From Clostridiales bacterium (lineage in GTDB: Bacteria; Bacillota; Clostridia; Oscillospirales; Oscillospiraceae), in contig JALFOM010000030.1 of NCBI GenBank assembly GCA_022782265.1, positions 1 through 42,448 of the forward strand: a stretch of 42,448 nt of DNA, read 5' to 3'. The position numbers and the translations under genes were made by a program. Under the pieces are notes generated by a model. It was not told where the DNA came from and made no database searches. It was given only the letters and a program-made list of their open reading frames with translations. Position 1 is the first letter of the stretch; every line of letters begins with the position of its first letter. This document shows positions 30,396 to 37,587 of this stretch, one piece after another.

Positions 30396-31503
30396 GGGCG
30401 GCGCGGAATCTGTGCTCAAACTCACCGTCCGTGCGGAAATATCCGCTGTCCAGCGGCGGAAAGTATAGTTCGGCGGAGGAAAGAGATAAAAGGACTGTAT
30501 CCAACACGCCCGGTTCCTCCAGCTCCCAGCCGGTGACGGCGGGGATCAGCCCCTGGGACAGGGCAAGCTCCACTGCCCGCTGAGGATGCAGCAGCCAGGA
30601 GAGGAATTTGGCAATGGCCTGCTCCCGGCCGGAAAAGGGGCTGGTCACCGCAAGGCCCACTGCCCGGGCAAAACAGCCCGCCGGGCCGGACAGGGGGTGC
30701 AGCTCCAGCTCCCCGCTCAGTTCCCCGGTAAGGCCGGTGGAGGAGGCCAGCGCGCAGACCACCTCCCCGCTCTCCGCAAGGGACAGGGCCGGACTGTCAC
30801 AGGCCGCAAGGCCCCCCTCGTAGGCCGCTTCGGCCAAAAGATTGTAGAAGCGCTTATAGTCCTCGCTGAGGATGTCCTGCTCCCGGACGCCGGAAAAACC
30901 GCTGCCCACAGGGCCGAGGGCAAGCGTAAACAGGCTTGTAAAAGAATCGGCAGTAAAAAACACTTGCCCCTGCTGCCCGCAGGCGGAGGCCGCCGCGCAA
31001 AGGCCCTCGATTGAGGTGATCGACCCCCGCCCCAGGGTGGAGGCCGCGCTTTGGTCAAAAGCCGGTCCGTTTACCACCAAAAGCTCCGTCTCCGCCCCGA
31101 TGGGGAAGAAGGCGCTGCCCACACAGTCTGACAGGGCCAGAAAGCTTTCGCTGTAGGCCGGAGCATGGGTAAAGCCCGATGAGACGTCCCGCAGTCTGCC
31201 CTGCTCATGCAGGGCCACAGCCCTCTCATGGCCGCAGAGGATCAGGTCGGGCCGGGCGCTGTCCAGCGCCGCGCCCAGCTCCTCTTCGTTGGCAAAGGCT
31301 CTCAGCTCCGCCTTCACCGGGAAAGAGGCGTTATTGAACTGCTCCGCAAGCGCCGCAAGCTCCGCGGACAGCAGCTCGCCCTCCACAAGCCAGATGCTGA
31401 CCGTCTCCTCCTCCGGCGTTTGGATCTCCTCCCCGCAGCCGGAGAGCAAAAGACAGGCGCAGAGGAGAAAACAAGCTATTCGGAAAAATGGCCGGGTTTT
31501 CAT
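30379..31503 (-). CDS. Extracellular solute-binding lipoprotein (family 1-like)
   Basis: A 374-residue lipoprotein; MKTRPFFRIACFLLCACLLLSGCG is a signal peptide with lipobox LSGC. The domain begins VSIWLVEGELLSAELAALAEQFNNASFPVKAELRAFANEEELGAAL, the standard opening of a periplasmic-type binding protein, with DLILCGHERAVALHEQGRLRDVSS (the 'PDi......l...g.l.dL' step) and QAIAKFLSWLLHPQRAVELALSQGLIPAV near the end. I use ATG 31503, which has AAGGAG six bases upstream; 13 further codons in frame lack an SD. No permease is nearby. It could recruit substrate for a transporter encoded elsewhere. Ligand unknown. Confidence 0.85.
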   Translation of the reverse strand: MKTRPFFRIACFLLCACLLLSGCGEEIQTPEEETVSIWLVEGELLSAELAALAEQFNNASFPVKAELRAFANEEELGAALDSARPDLILCGHERAVALHEQGRLRDVSSGFTHAPAYSESFLALSDCVGSAFFPIGAETELLVVNGPAFDQSAASTLGRGSITSIEGLCAAASACGQQGQVFFTADSFTSLFTLALGPVGSGFSGVREQDILSEDYKRFYNLLAEAAYEGGLAACDSPALSLAESGEVVCALASSTGLTGELSGELELHPLSGPAGCFARAVGLAVTSPFSGREQAIAKFLSWLLHPQRAVELALSQGLIPAVTGWELEEPGVLDTVLLSLSSAELYFPPLDSGYFRTDGEFEHRFRAALEMLK

Positions 31504-31583
31504 TGATCGCTCCTTATTGCAAAATATGCACTGATTCACCACTTAATTGAAAAAACACCGTAAAAATTGGCTTCTGTTCACCA

Positions 31584-31646
31584 TTTATACCACATTTTCG
31601 CTGCAAAAGCAAGACTTTTGCATTCGGTGGAGAGATGGTGTATAAT
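31584..31646. promoter_or_regulatory. Divergent promoters sharing a central inverted repeat
   Basis: Minus strand: TTGCTT (31607-31612), 17 bp, TATAAA (31584-31589). Plus strand: TTGCAT (31618-31623), 17 bp, TATAAT (31641-31646). Both -35 boxes lie in or next to GCAAAAG-N5-CTTTTGC (31603-31621), a probable operator controlling both directions. Confidence 0.65.
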
Positions 31647-31682
31647 ACTGGCGAAAAAACACCCGGCAGGGAGTGGGAGAGC

Positions 31683-32339
31683 ATGAGCATGAAATATGAC
31701 GCAGTTTTATTTGATTTGGACGGAACGGTGCTGGACACCGTTGAGGATATTGCCGATTCGCTGAACCGGGCGCTGAGAAGCCACGGTTTTGCGGAGATCA
31801 GCCCGGCCCAGGCGGAATCCTTTCTGGGCAACGGCACACGGCGACTGGTGGAGCTGGCCCTGCCGGAGAACTGCCCGGAGGACGTAAAAGAGGAGGTAAT
31901 CCAGGAATACCGGGGTCTGTACGACCGCTTCTGTCACGAAAAGACCCGGCCCTACCGGGGCATGGTGGAGCTGATGAAGGCCCTGAAGGCGGCAGGCGTA
32001 AAGACTGCCATCGTCTCCAACAAGCCGGACAGCATGGTGCAGACGCTGGAGCAGGTGTATTACCCCGGCGTTCCCGATATGGTCATGGGTGAGCGGGATG
32101 GGCTTGCCCGCAAGCCCGCGCCGGACATGGTGCGCTTCGCGCTGGAGACCATCGGCGCGGAGGCAGAGCGGAGCATCTATGTGGGAGATACAGAGGTGGA
32201 TATCCTGACCGCGAAAAACGCGGGGATGGGCTGCATCTCCGTGCCCTGGGGCTTTCGCAGCCGGGCGCAGCTGGAAAAAGCCGGTGCCAAGCCCATCGCC
32301 GACAGCGTGGAGGAACTGGCCCGGTATCTGGGCCTATAA
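31683..32339 (+). CDS. HAD-family phosphatase (phosphoglycolate phosphatase-like)
   Basis: A 218-residue HAD hydrolase that dephosphorylates a small phosphoester in the cytoplasm. Motif I is DLDGTVLDT, with nucleophile Asp and acid/base Asp two residues later; motif II is Ser in IVSNKPD; Lys in RKPAPD; motif IV is YVGDTEVDILTAKNAGM. The four-helix cap between motif I and II is of the Gph/PpaX type (C1). True substrate (2-phosphoglycolate or pyrophosphate-like) cannot be decided. I place the start at ATG 31683 with AGGGAG upstream; the frame continues up to 31635, but that is inside the promoter (TATAAT 31641-31646). Confidence 0.9.
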   Translation: MSMKYDAVLFDLDGTVLDTVEDIADSLNRALRSHGFAEISPAQAESFLGNGTRRLVELALPENCPEDVKEEVIQEYRGLYDRFCHEKTRPYRGMVELMKALKAAGVKTAIVSNKPDSMVQTLEQVYYPGVPDMVMGERDGLARKPAPDMVRFALETIGAEAERSIYVGDTEVDILTAKNAGMGCISVPWGFRSRAQLEKAGAKPIADSVEELARYLGL

Positions 32340-32346
32340 TGAAACG

Positions 32347-32373
32347 GGCTTCCCCGGAAGGGAAGCCTTTTTT
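32347..32373 (+). terminator. Terminator of HAD phosphatase gene
   Basis: Stem GGCTTCCC (32347-32354) / GGGAAGCC (32360-32367), followed by six T. Confidence 0.9.
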
Positions 32374-32387
32374 CGAGCAAATGTGCT

Positions 32388-33095
32388 TTACAGCGGTGTT
32401 TTCTTGATCTGCCCCCAGCGGCGGGGGTATTTGGCCGGCGTGTCCGCCACCTTGCGGATAATGACGGCGCTGTGGGTGATGTCCGTGCCGGGGATGGTAT
32501 AATCCACCCGGCGCTCCAGCTTGCCGCCCAGGGTATGGATGGCCTTTTTCGCCTCGTCCAGCTCGGCCTGGCAGTCGGGCCCCTTCATGGCAATAAAGGC
32601 CCCGCCCTTTTTTACCAGGGGCAGACACAGCTCGCACAGCAGATTCAGCCGAGCCACCGCACGGGATGCGGCAAAATCGAAGGCCGCCCGGTATTCCGCC
32701 GGGGCTTCCTCCGCCCGGCAGTGGATGCATGTCACATCTTCAAAGCCCAGGCGCTCACAGGTGTTTTTCAGAAAATTCACCCGCTTGTCCAGGCTGTCCA
32801 GCAAGGTGAGCTTCAGCTCCGGGCAGGCGATCTTCAGCGCAAGGCCCGGAAAGCCCGCGCCGCTGCCCACGTCGATCAGGCGCTTGCCGCCCATGTTCTC
32901 CATGGTCAGCAGGGCCGCGCAGTCCAGAAAATGGAGCTTAGCCGTGTTCTCCTCCCCTTCGATGGCGGTCAGGTTCATCACGGCGTTGATCTCCGCAAGA
33001 TAGTCGCAGTATATCCGGTAGCGCCGCAGCATATCCTCGTCCAGAGCCAGCCCCAGCTCTTCAAAGCCGCCGCGCAGATATTCTTCAAGCTTCAT
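32388..33095 (-). CDS. rsmG: 16S rRNA m7G527 methyltransferase RsmG (GidB)
   Basis: A 235-residue SAM-dependent methyltransferase that modifies G527 of 16S rRNA. It has the family opening (LEEYLRGGFEELGLAL...YCDYLAEINAVMNLTAI), the SAM-binding LIDVGSGAGFPGLALKIACP, SLDKRVNFLKNTCERL, ASRAVARLNLLCELCLPL and the C-terminal YPRRWGQIKKTPL ending. Length fits (about 235). A terminator separates it from the minus-strand gene upstream; SD GTGAGG precedes ATG 33095. In many Firmicutes rsmG is next to mnmG or parA/B at the origin; those are absent here, so it has moved. Confidence 0.96.
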   Translation of the reverse strand: MKLEEYLRGGFEELGLALDEDMLRRYRIYCDYLAEINAVMNLTAIEGEENTAKLHFLDCAALLTMENMGGKRLIDVGSGAGFPGLALKIACPELKLTLLDSLDKRVNFLKNTCERLGFEDVTCIHCRAEEAPAEYRAAFDFAASRAVARLNLLCELCLPLVKKGGAFIAMKGPDCQAELDEAKKAIHTLGGKLERRVDYTIPGTDITHSAVIIRKVADTPAKYPRRWGQIKKTPL

Positions 33096-33111
33096 AACAA
33101 AACCTCACAGA

Positions 33112-33143
33112 AAAATCGGATGTGTTTTCACACATCCGATTTT
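33112..33143 (-). terminator. Terminator of SleB-like gene
   Basis: Stem AAAATCGGATGTGT (33112-33125) / ACACATCCGATTTT (33130-33143), followed on the minus strand by TTTTTC. It lies between the SleB-like gene and rsmG. Confidence 0.85.
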
Positions 33144-33167
33144 AACATACTCTTTTTATTTACGCAA

Positions 33168-34025
33168 TCATTCGTAGAAATCATGGTCGCCGATGGTGGC
33201 GTAAAAGCTTAAACTGCTGCGAAACCAGCTGTCATCCGCCAGTCTGGGGTTCACAAAATACATGCAGTCCCCCACGGTGTTGTAGCCCTCAAAGCACAGA
33301 TAGGCCGCGATGACCGACTGCTCGTCCGGTTCGGAGTAGACGGTGCCGTTCATGACCGGCTCAAACTGGATGCTGTGCTCCCGGTCAAAGATCACGTCGT
33401 ACACCGAGTCCGGGTAGGCTTCGCTGGCCACGCGGTTGAACACCACGTTGCCCACGCCGATCTGCCCGGCCAGGGGCTGGTTTGCCGCCTCCGCGTGGAT
33501 AATACGGGCAAGCCAGAAAACATCGTCCGTGCCGAAATTGTCGCTGTAATAGGTGCTGCTGCCCCGGGCAAGCTGCATACCGGCGCTGTCGATATCCATG
33601 CGGCGCAGATCCTCAGTTAAAGTGCAGCTCAGGCCCAGCAGCTTTGCCAGCGCCTCCGCAGGCAGGTAAAGCTCCCCGCCGATCAGCGCCGCGCTGCCGG
33701 GGGCATAGAAATAACGCTGGTTTGCCAGCAGATATTCCTTCCCATCCCCGATCTCCGCCTCCAGACCGGGGGCTGACAGGTTATACTTTCCCGCTGTGTC
33801 ATCCCGGTTGACGGCAAGCTCCACATTGAAAAAGCGGCAGACGTCCTCCACCGGCAGCAGCGCCGTCCCGCCCCGTGCATAGCCCCGGCAAGTCAGCAGC
33901 CCGTCGATATAGATGCGCATGTCCGTATACGCCGGTTCCGCCTCCTCGGCAAAAGCCGGAACGCCGCAGACCAGCAGGCACAGCAGCAGCGCCAGAGACA
34001 GCAGTTTGACTGACCGGCCTTTCAT
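33168..34025 (-). CDS. Cell-wall hydrolase, SleB/CwlJ type, with copper-amine-oxidase-like N-terminal domain
   Basis: A 285-residue secreted protein: signal peptide (LLSLALLLCLLVCGVPAFA), a copper-amine-oxidase-N-like beta domain (YTDMRIYIDGLLTCRGYARGGTALLPVEDVCRFF...YLPAEALAKLLG, residues about 32-140), then a SleB/Hydrolase_2 domain (about 160-285) with catalytic Glu in ARIIHAEAANQPLAGQIGVGNVVFNRV and VYDVIFDREHSIQFEPV. These enzymes cut spore or vegetative peptidoglycan as lytic transglycosylases; the N-terminal domain probably binds the wall. Its ATG overlaps the stop of the TSCPD gene. Sporulation or germination use is plausible given spoIIP next door, but SleB-like proteins are also vegetative. 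Confidence 0.93.
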   Translation of the reverse strand: MKGRSVKLLSLALLLCLLVCGVPAFAEEAEPAYTDMRIYIDGLLTCRGYARGGTALLPVEDVCRFFNVELAVNRDDTAGKYNLSAPGLEAEIGDGKEYLLANQRYFYAPGSAALIGGELYLPAEALAKLLGLSCTLTEDLRRMDIDSAGMQLARGSSTYYSDNFGTDDVFWLARIIHAEAANQPLAGQIGVGNVVFNRVASEAYPDSVYDVIFDREHSIQFEPVMNGTVYSEPDEQSVIAAYLCFEGYNTVGDCMYFVNPRLADDSWFRSSLSFYATIGDHDFYE

Positions 34026-34276
34026 TCCTCAGCCTCAAGGCACTGCTTCAGGGCCTTGGCCAGCTGATCCGGGCAGGAGGTGGGCTTAAAGCCGCAGCGT
34101 ATACCCTCCATACGGGAGATGGCCTCTCTGATCTCCATACCCTCCACCAGGCGGGAGATGCCCTGAAGATTGCCGCTGCATCCGCCGGTGACTTTGACGT
34201 GCTTTATTCTGTCTCCTTCGACCTCAATTTCCATCAGCTGAGAGCAGACGCCCCGGGGTCTGTATGTAAATTCCAT
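34022..34276 (-). CDS. TSCPD domain-containing small protein
   Basis: An 84-residue cytoplasmic protein of the TIGR03905/TSCPD group. The name-giving motif is GFKPTSCPDQLAKAL near the C-terminus, with conserved Cys also in PRGVCSQL and TGGCSGNLQGISRLVEGM. Related domains occur at the end of some ribonucleotide reductases and probably bind metal or nucleotide; this stand-alone version has no known job. The reading frame runs much further upstream, but ATG 34276 has AAAGGA eight bases before it and the extension lacks conservation. Overlaps the SleB-like gene by 4 bases. Confidence 0.9.
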   Translation of the reverse strand: MEFTYRPRGVCSQLMEIEVEGDRIKHVKVTGGCSGNLQGISRLVEGMEIREAISRMEGIRCGFKPTSCPDQLAKALKQCLEAEE

Positions 34277-34307
34277 GGTTTTCTTTCCTTTCTTCAAAGA
34301 TATTGAC

Positions 34308-34336
34308 AATATACCGCGAAAAAGAAAAAAGGTCAA
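34308..34336 (-). promoter_or_regulatory. Promoter of TSCPD-sleB-like operon
   Basis: Minus-strand -35 TTGACC (34331-34336), 17-bp spacer, -10 TATATT (34308-34313). Confidence 0.75.
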
Positions 34337-34339
34337 TAG

Positions 34340-34370
34340 CGGGATAATTCCCCCTCCGGCTGCATAACAA
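34340..34370 (+). promoter_or_regulatory. Possible sigma-E-type promoter for spoIIP
   Basis: GGATAAT followed after about 14 bases by CATAACAAT, near the sigma-E consensus (-35 with ATA, -10 CATACAAT) but with one extra base. No sigma-A promoter is visible on this strand. Weak support. Confidence 0.3.
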
Positions 34371-34394
34371 TAAATAGTATACGAAAGGAGGAGG

Positions 34395-35447
34395 ATGGGT
34401 ATAGGTACGGCAAAAAAGCTGGCGGCTCTGGGTATGGCGCTGATGTGCCTGTTTCTGCTGTTCATGGGCCGGCTGAAGGAAACGGCAGATACGGCTGTGG
34501 AGGCAGGGCGGATGAAAAATGTGGAGATTGTGGTCCCCTCTGCCGCCCCTGAGCCGGAGGAAGCACCGGCGGAAGCCAGCCCGGAGCCGGACAGCCGGTT
34601 GGAAGCGGAGGCCGGGCCCATATCCCTGAGTCCGCCGGAAGAGAGCGAAGCGCCCCTGCCCCAGCCGGAGGAGAGCCGGAACCTTGACCAGATTCAGGAG
34701 ACCACCATCACCGGAGGCCTGAGCATCAAAAACGAGACGAGCTATGACATTGACGTCTCCGGGATGCTTTCGGAAGGCTCACAGGTGAAGCTGCCCGCCG
34801 GTGAGCCCCAGATTCTCATCATCCATACCCATTCCAGCGAGGCCTATACCCCTGCCGGGCTGGACCGCTATGAGGCCAGCGACACCAATCGCACCGAGGA
34901 TAAGGAGTACAACATTGTCCGCGTAGGCGACGAGCTGACGGCGCTTTTGCAGCAGGCGGGGCTGAACGTGATCCACGACCGGGAGATCTACGACTACCCC
35001 AGTTATACCGGCTCCTACGAGCGCTCCGGCGCGGCGGTGCAGAGCTATCTGGAGCAGTACCCCGGCATTGCCGTGGTCATCGACATGCACCGGGACGCCC
35101 TGGGCGCAAACGGCGTGGTCTACAAGACCATGGCGGAGGAATCGGGGGTCTGTGCAAGCCAGGTCATGCTGCTGGTGGGCACCGACGACAGCGGGCTGTA
35201 CCACCCCAACTGGCGCTCCAACCTGTCCCTGGCGCTGTACCTGCAAAACGCGGTCAGCGCCGTGCACCCCACGCTGATGCGCCCGGTGTCCCTGGTGCAG
35301 CAGCGCTATAACCAGCATCTCACCGGCGGCTCCTTAATCCTTGAGGTGGGCAGCAGCGGCAACACCCTCCAGGAGGCCCTGGCCGCGATCCGTCTTTTCG
35401 CCGACGCTGCCGCACCGGCCCTGCTGGCACTGGTAGAAGAGGAGTAA
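34395..35447 (+). CDS. spoIIP: Stage II sporulation protein P (SpoIIP)
   Basis: SpoIIP is the amidase/endopeptidase that, with SpoIID and SpoIIM, thins septal peptidoglycan and drives engulfment of the forespore. The 350-residue protein has an N-terminal membrane anchor (ALGMALMCLFLLFMG), a Pro/Glu-rich stalk, and a C-terminal amidase fold with the family metal-site stretch ILIIHTHSSEAYTP at about residue 144, DMHRDAL at about 230 and GGSLILEVGSSGNTLQEAL near the end. It follows GGAGGAGG directly. It reads away from the SleB-like pair; next to it, other sporulation genes of the DMP complex are absent. Confidence 0.95.
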   Translation: MGIGTAKKLAALGMALMCLFLLFMGRLKETADTAVEAGRMKNVEIVVPSAAPEPEEAPAEASPEPDSRLEAEAGPISLSPPEESEAPLPQPEESRNLDQIQETTITGGLSIKNETSYDIDVSGMLSEGSQVKLPAGEPQILIIHTHSSEAYTPAGLDRYEASDTNRTEDKEYNIVRVGDELTALLQQAGLNVIHDREIYDYPSYTGSYERSGAAVQSYLEQYPGIAVVIDMHRDALGANGVVYKTMAEESGVCASQVMLLVGTDDSGLYHPNWRSNLSLALYLQNAVSAVHPTLMRPVSLVQQRYNQHLTGGSLILEVGSSGNTLQEALAAIRLFADAAAPALLALVEEE

Positions 35448-35475
35448 AAATAAGAATAATTCGCAAAAATAAAGC

Positions 35476-35504
35476 TTTACAAAGCCGGGGAACTGTGCTA
35501 TAGT
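35476..35504 (+). promoter_or_regulatory. Promoter of PerR-like/rubrerythrin operon
   Basis: -35 TTTACA (35476-35481), 17-bp spacer, -10 TATAGT (35499-35504). An AT-rich block (35449-35462) just upstream might be a weak PerR/Fur site, but it is not a clear match. Confidence 0.6.
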
Positions 35505-35543
35505 AGTGAACGAACAGGAATGATTACTGATTTGGAGAAAACA

Positions 35544-35951
35544 ATGGAAGCAAGGCACAACAAAAGCAAACAACGGCAAGCCATATTTGATGTGCTTTGT
35601 GCCTCCAGGGAACACCCCTCGGCGGAGATGATTTTCAGCGCGCTCAAGCCTGATTATCCCTCTCTCAGTTTGGGCACGGTGTACCGGAACCTGAGCTTTT
35701 TCCAGCAGCAGGGTCTGGCTGTCAGCGTGGGCAATGTGGACGGAAACATGCGTTACGACGCCTGTACTTCTCCCCACCCCCATCTGCTTTGCCGGAACTG
35801 CCGGAGAGTGACCGATCTTGTTTTACCCGATACCGTCAGCAGCCTGTATGACGAGGCGGAGCGTCTCTGGGGCTGCAAGGTGGAGTCCTATTCCCTCACC
35901 TTCACGGGCCTCTGCCCCAGGTGCCGGGAGGAAGATCCAAGTTTTCCATAA
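35544..35951 (+). CDS. Fur-family peroxide/metal regulator (PerR-like)
   Basis: A 135-residue regulator. The winged-helix part is [52 protein letters not shown], and the dimerisation part carries His/Asp ligands ([25 protein letters not shown]) and the two CxxC pairs of the structural zinc site (CRNC and CPRC). The gene just upstream of rubrerythrin suggests PerR, a Fe/Mn regulator that derepresses oxidative-stress genes when oxidised by H2O2. I start at ATG 35544 with GGAG seven bases upstream. A Zur or Fur identity cannot be excluded from sequence alone. Confidence 0.9.
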   Translation: MEARHNKSKQRQAIFDVLCASREHPSAEMIFSALKPDYPSLSLGTVYRNLSFFQQQGLAVSVGNVDGNMRYDACTSPHPHLLCRNCRRVTDLVLPDTVSSLYDEAERLWGCKVESYSLTFTGLCPRCREEDPSFP

Positions 35952-35979
35952 TTTTTTACAATATCAGGAGGAAATTACA

Positions 35980-36546
35980 ATGAAGAAATGGGTTTGCCCC
36001 GTATGTGGTTATGTTCATGAGGGAGATACTCCCCCCGAGTTCTGCCCCCAGTGCAAGGTCCCCGGCTCCAAGTTCACCGAGCAGAAGACTGACATGGTCT
36101 GGGCTGCCGAGCATGTTGTCGGCGTAGGCAAGCAGTTTGGCGCTGACGTGCCCGAGGAAGTCAAGGCAGAGATCATCGCCGGCCTGAAGGCCAACTTTGA
36201 AGGCGAGTGCACTGAGGTTGGCATGTACCTGGCCATGGCCAGAGTTGCCCACCGCGAGGGTTATCCCGAAATCGGCATGTACTGGGAGAAGGCCGGTCTG
36301 GAAGAGGCCGAGCACGCCGCCAAGTTTGCCGAGCTGCTGGGTGAGGTCGTTACCGACAGCACCAAGAAGAACCTGCAGATGCGCGTAGACGCCGAGAACG
36401 GCGCCACCGCCGGCAAGTTCGAGCTGGCCAAACTGGCAAAGAAGTACAATCTGGACGCTATCCACGACACCGTCCACGAGATGGCCCGCGACGAGGCCCG
36501 CCATGGCAAGGCTTTCAAGGGTCTGCTGGAGCGCTACTTCAAGTAA
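35980..36546 (+). CDS. Reverse rubrerythrin (N-terminal rubredoxin domain), peroxide reductase
   Basis: A 188-residue non-haem iron protein that reduces H2O2 in anaerobes. The rubredoxin-like domain is N-terminal (Cys6-x2-Cys9 and Cys22-x2-Cys25), reversed relative to classical rubrerythrin and like C. acetobutylicum RevRbr. The diiron four-helix bundle follows: [42 protein letters not shown] and [12 protein letters not shown] carry the Glu/His ligands. SD AGGAGG lies 8 bases before ATG 35980. It is 28 bases after the regulator gene and on the same transcript. A rubredoxin gene downstream could supply electrons. Confidence 0.96.
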   Translation: MKKWVCPVCGYVHEGDTPPEFCPQCKVPGSKFTEQKTDMVWAAEHVVGVGKQFGADVPEEVKAEIIAGLKANFEGECTEVGMYLAMARVAHREGYPEIGMYWEKAGLEEAEHAAKFAELLGEVVTDSTKKNLQMRVDAENGATAGKFELAKLAKKYNLDAIHDTVHEMARDEARHGKAFKGLLERYFK

Positions 36547-36558
36547 GAAACACAAAAG

Positions 36559-36585
36559 TGGCGGGAGCTTTTCCCGCCGCTTTTT
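36559..36585 (+). terminator. Terminator of rubrerythrin operon
   Basis: Stem GTGGCGGGA (36559-36567) / TCCCGCCGC (36572-36580), loop of four, then five T. Confidence 0.9.
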
Positions 36586-36622
36586 GTTTAATTATGATCA
36601 TGACACAATAGGAGGGAATTGA

Positions 36623-36877
36623 ATGGTCATTTGCAGATGCGGGTGTGAATTTGAAAATTCCCGATGGGATTCCCATGTCATATGCCCGAACTGCAAACGT
36701 ATATATCCCAATGTTGCACCTGACATGGTCCACCCAATATCAGAAGAAGAGCGCCGTTGGAAATGTGAACAGTGCGGCAAGCTGAACGAAAACAGCTACG
36801 CAGGTGCGCCCAGAACAACTTGTGCCACATGCGGTGCGAAACGCCCGGGCAATCCCGGCGACTGGTACAAAATCTGA
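36623..36877 (+). CDS. Small double zinc-ribbon protein
   Basis: An 84-residue protein with two zinc-binding halves: CRCGCEFENSRWDSHVICPNCKRIY and WKCEQCGKLNENSYAGAPRTTCATCGAKRP. The second half follows the RanBP2 zinc-finger pattern (W-x-C-x2-C-x-N...C-x2-C). No other domain. SD AGGAGGG lies six bases before ATG 36623. It stands between rubrerythrin and rubredoxin; a redox or nucleic-acid-binding role is possible, but function is unknown. The sequence just after its stop encodes a scrap of rubrerythrin. Confidence 0.8.
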   Translation: MVICRCGCEFENSRWDSHVICPNCKRIYPNVAPDMVHPISEEERRWKCEQCGKLNENSYAGAPRTTCATCGAKRPGNPGDWYKI

Positions 36878-36880
36878 CGG

Positions 36881-36913
36881 ATTCGCGACGAAGCAAGACA
36901 CGGCAAGGGCTTC
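36881..36913 (+). pseudogene. Remnant of a rubrerythrin C-terminus
   Basis: Translated from 36881 the DNA reads [11 protein letters not shown], against [11 protein letters not shown] of the intact gene at about 36486-36518. 23 of 30 bases from 36884 match, with five of the seven differences silent or conservative. There is no start or upstream rubrerythrin sequence. Confidence 0.55.
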
Positions 36914-36947
36914 ACGCCAAAACGGCAAAGAAACGCTCTGTCCGGGC

Positions 36948-36975
36948 TTGACCTCACTCGGTTTTATGCTATAAT
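36948..36975 (+). promoter_or_regulatory. Promoter of rubredoxin gene
   Basis: -35 TTGACC (36948-36953), 16-bp spacer, extended -10 TGCTATAAT (-10 at 36970-36975). Confidence 0.75.
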
Positions 36976-37073
36976 TGAAAAGGGCATCGGCAAAACAGCA
37001 AAGCACTGAAGCGCTTTCCTGAACCTTGCTTCAGCATATAAAACACACTATTTGAATGAAAGGAGACTGTACA

Positions 37074-37208
37074 ATGAAATATGTCTGCAACCTGTGCGGC
37101 TGGGTCTACGACGAGGAAGAGACCGGCGTGAAGTGGGAGGATCTCCCCGAAGATTTCACCTGCGAGCTCTGCGGCGCGGGCAAGGATGAATTCAGCCCTG
37201 AAGAGTAA
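37074..37208 (+). CDS. Short rubredoxin
   Basis: A 44-residue iron protein with Cys5-x2-Cys8 (CNLCGWVYD) and Cys30-x2-Cys33 ([11 protein letters not shown]), the Fe(Cys)4 site. It is about 8 residues shorter than usual (52-54): the loop between the two Cys pairs, normally holding GxPxxGIxPGT, is cut, as in the known 45-residue Desulfovibrio desulfuricans form. Aromatic residues Tyr/Trp and LPEDFTC are conserved. SD AAAGGAG lies about 8 bases before ATG 37074. Probable electron donor to the rubrerythrin upstream. Own promoter and terminator. Confidence 0.95.
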   Translation: MKYVCNLCGWVYDEEETGVKWEDLPEDFTCELCGAGKDEFSPEE

Positions 37209-37219
37209 AAATCAACGAA

Positions 37220-37247
37220 GGAAGCGGCGTAAACCGCTTCCTTTTTT
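37220..37247 (+). terminator. Terminator of rubredoxin gene
   Basis: Stem GGAAGCGG (37220-37227) / CCGCTTCC (37234-37241) followed by six T. The same stem recurs at 38105-38126. Confidence 0.9.
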
Positions 37248-37307
37248 CTTGCCATCAGGGTGGGTAATGTGATATTCTTGTGAAAACCGCAAAAGGAGAA
37301 GAAAAAT

Positions 37308-37577
37308 ATGGAACTGATCAAAAAGAAAATTGAAGAAGTGGTTCAGAAGATCAAAAACGACAAAAACTTCGCGGCGAAATTTCAGAAGGACCCGGTAAAA
37401 GCCCTGGAGGAAGTTCTGGGCGTGGACCTGCCGGAGGATCAGATCAACGCAATCATCAGCGGCATCAAGGCCAAGATCAACCTGGACACTGTCAGCGGCA
37501 TGCTGGACAGCGACGGAGACGGCAAGCCCGATCTGGGCGGCCTGGGCAAGCTGGGCGGCATCCTGGGGAAAAAATAA
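37308..37577 (+). CDS. Small protein resembling an NHLP/Nif11-type leader, with Gly-rich tail
   Basis: An 89-residue protein. Residues 1-60 (KIEEVVQKIKNDKNFAAKFQKDPVKALEEVLGVDLPEDQINAIISGIKAKI) follow the spacing of nitrile-hydratase-like or Nif11 leader peptides of RiPP precursors ('ka..D..f...l..DP..aL.E.lG..lP'), then a Ca-binding-like DSDGDGKPD and a Gly/Leu/Lys tail (LGGLGKLGGILGKK). No modification enzyme, protease or exporter is adjacent. Small conserved proteins of this style are also widespread in Clostridia without a RiPP role, so the leader similarity may be only structural. SD AAGGAG precedes ATG 37308. Confidence 0.8.
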   Translation: MELIKKKIEEVVQKIKNDKNFAAKFQKDPVKALEEVLGVDLPEDQINAIISGIKAKINLDTVSGMLDSDGDGKPDLGGLGKLGGILGKK

Positions 37578-37587
37578 AGGACAATGC

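Noticed and set aside
34277-34621. N-terminal extension of the TSCPD gene to 34621
   Set aside because: A good SD stands before ATG 34276 and a sigma-A promoter (34308-34336) lies inside the extension.
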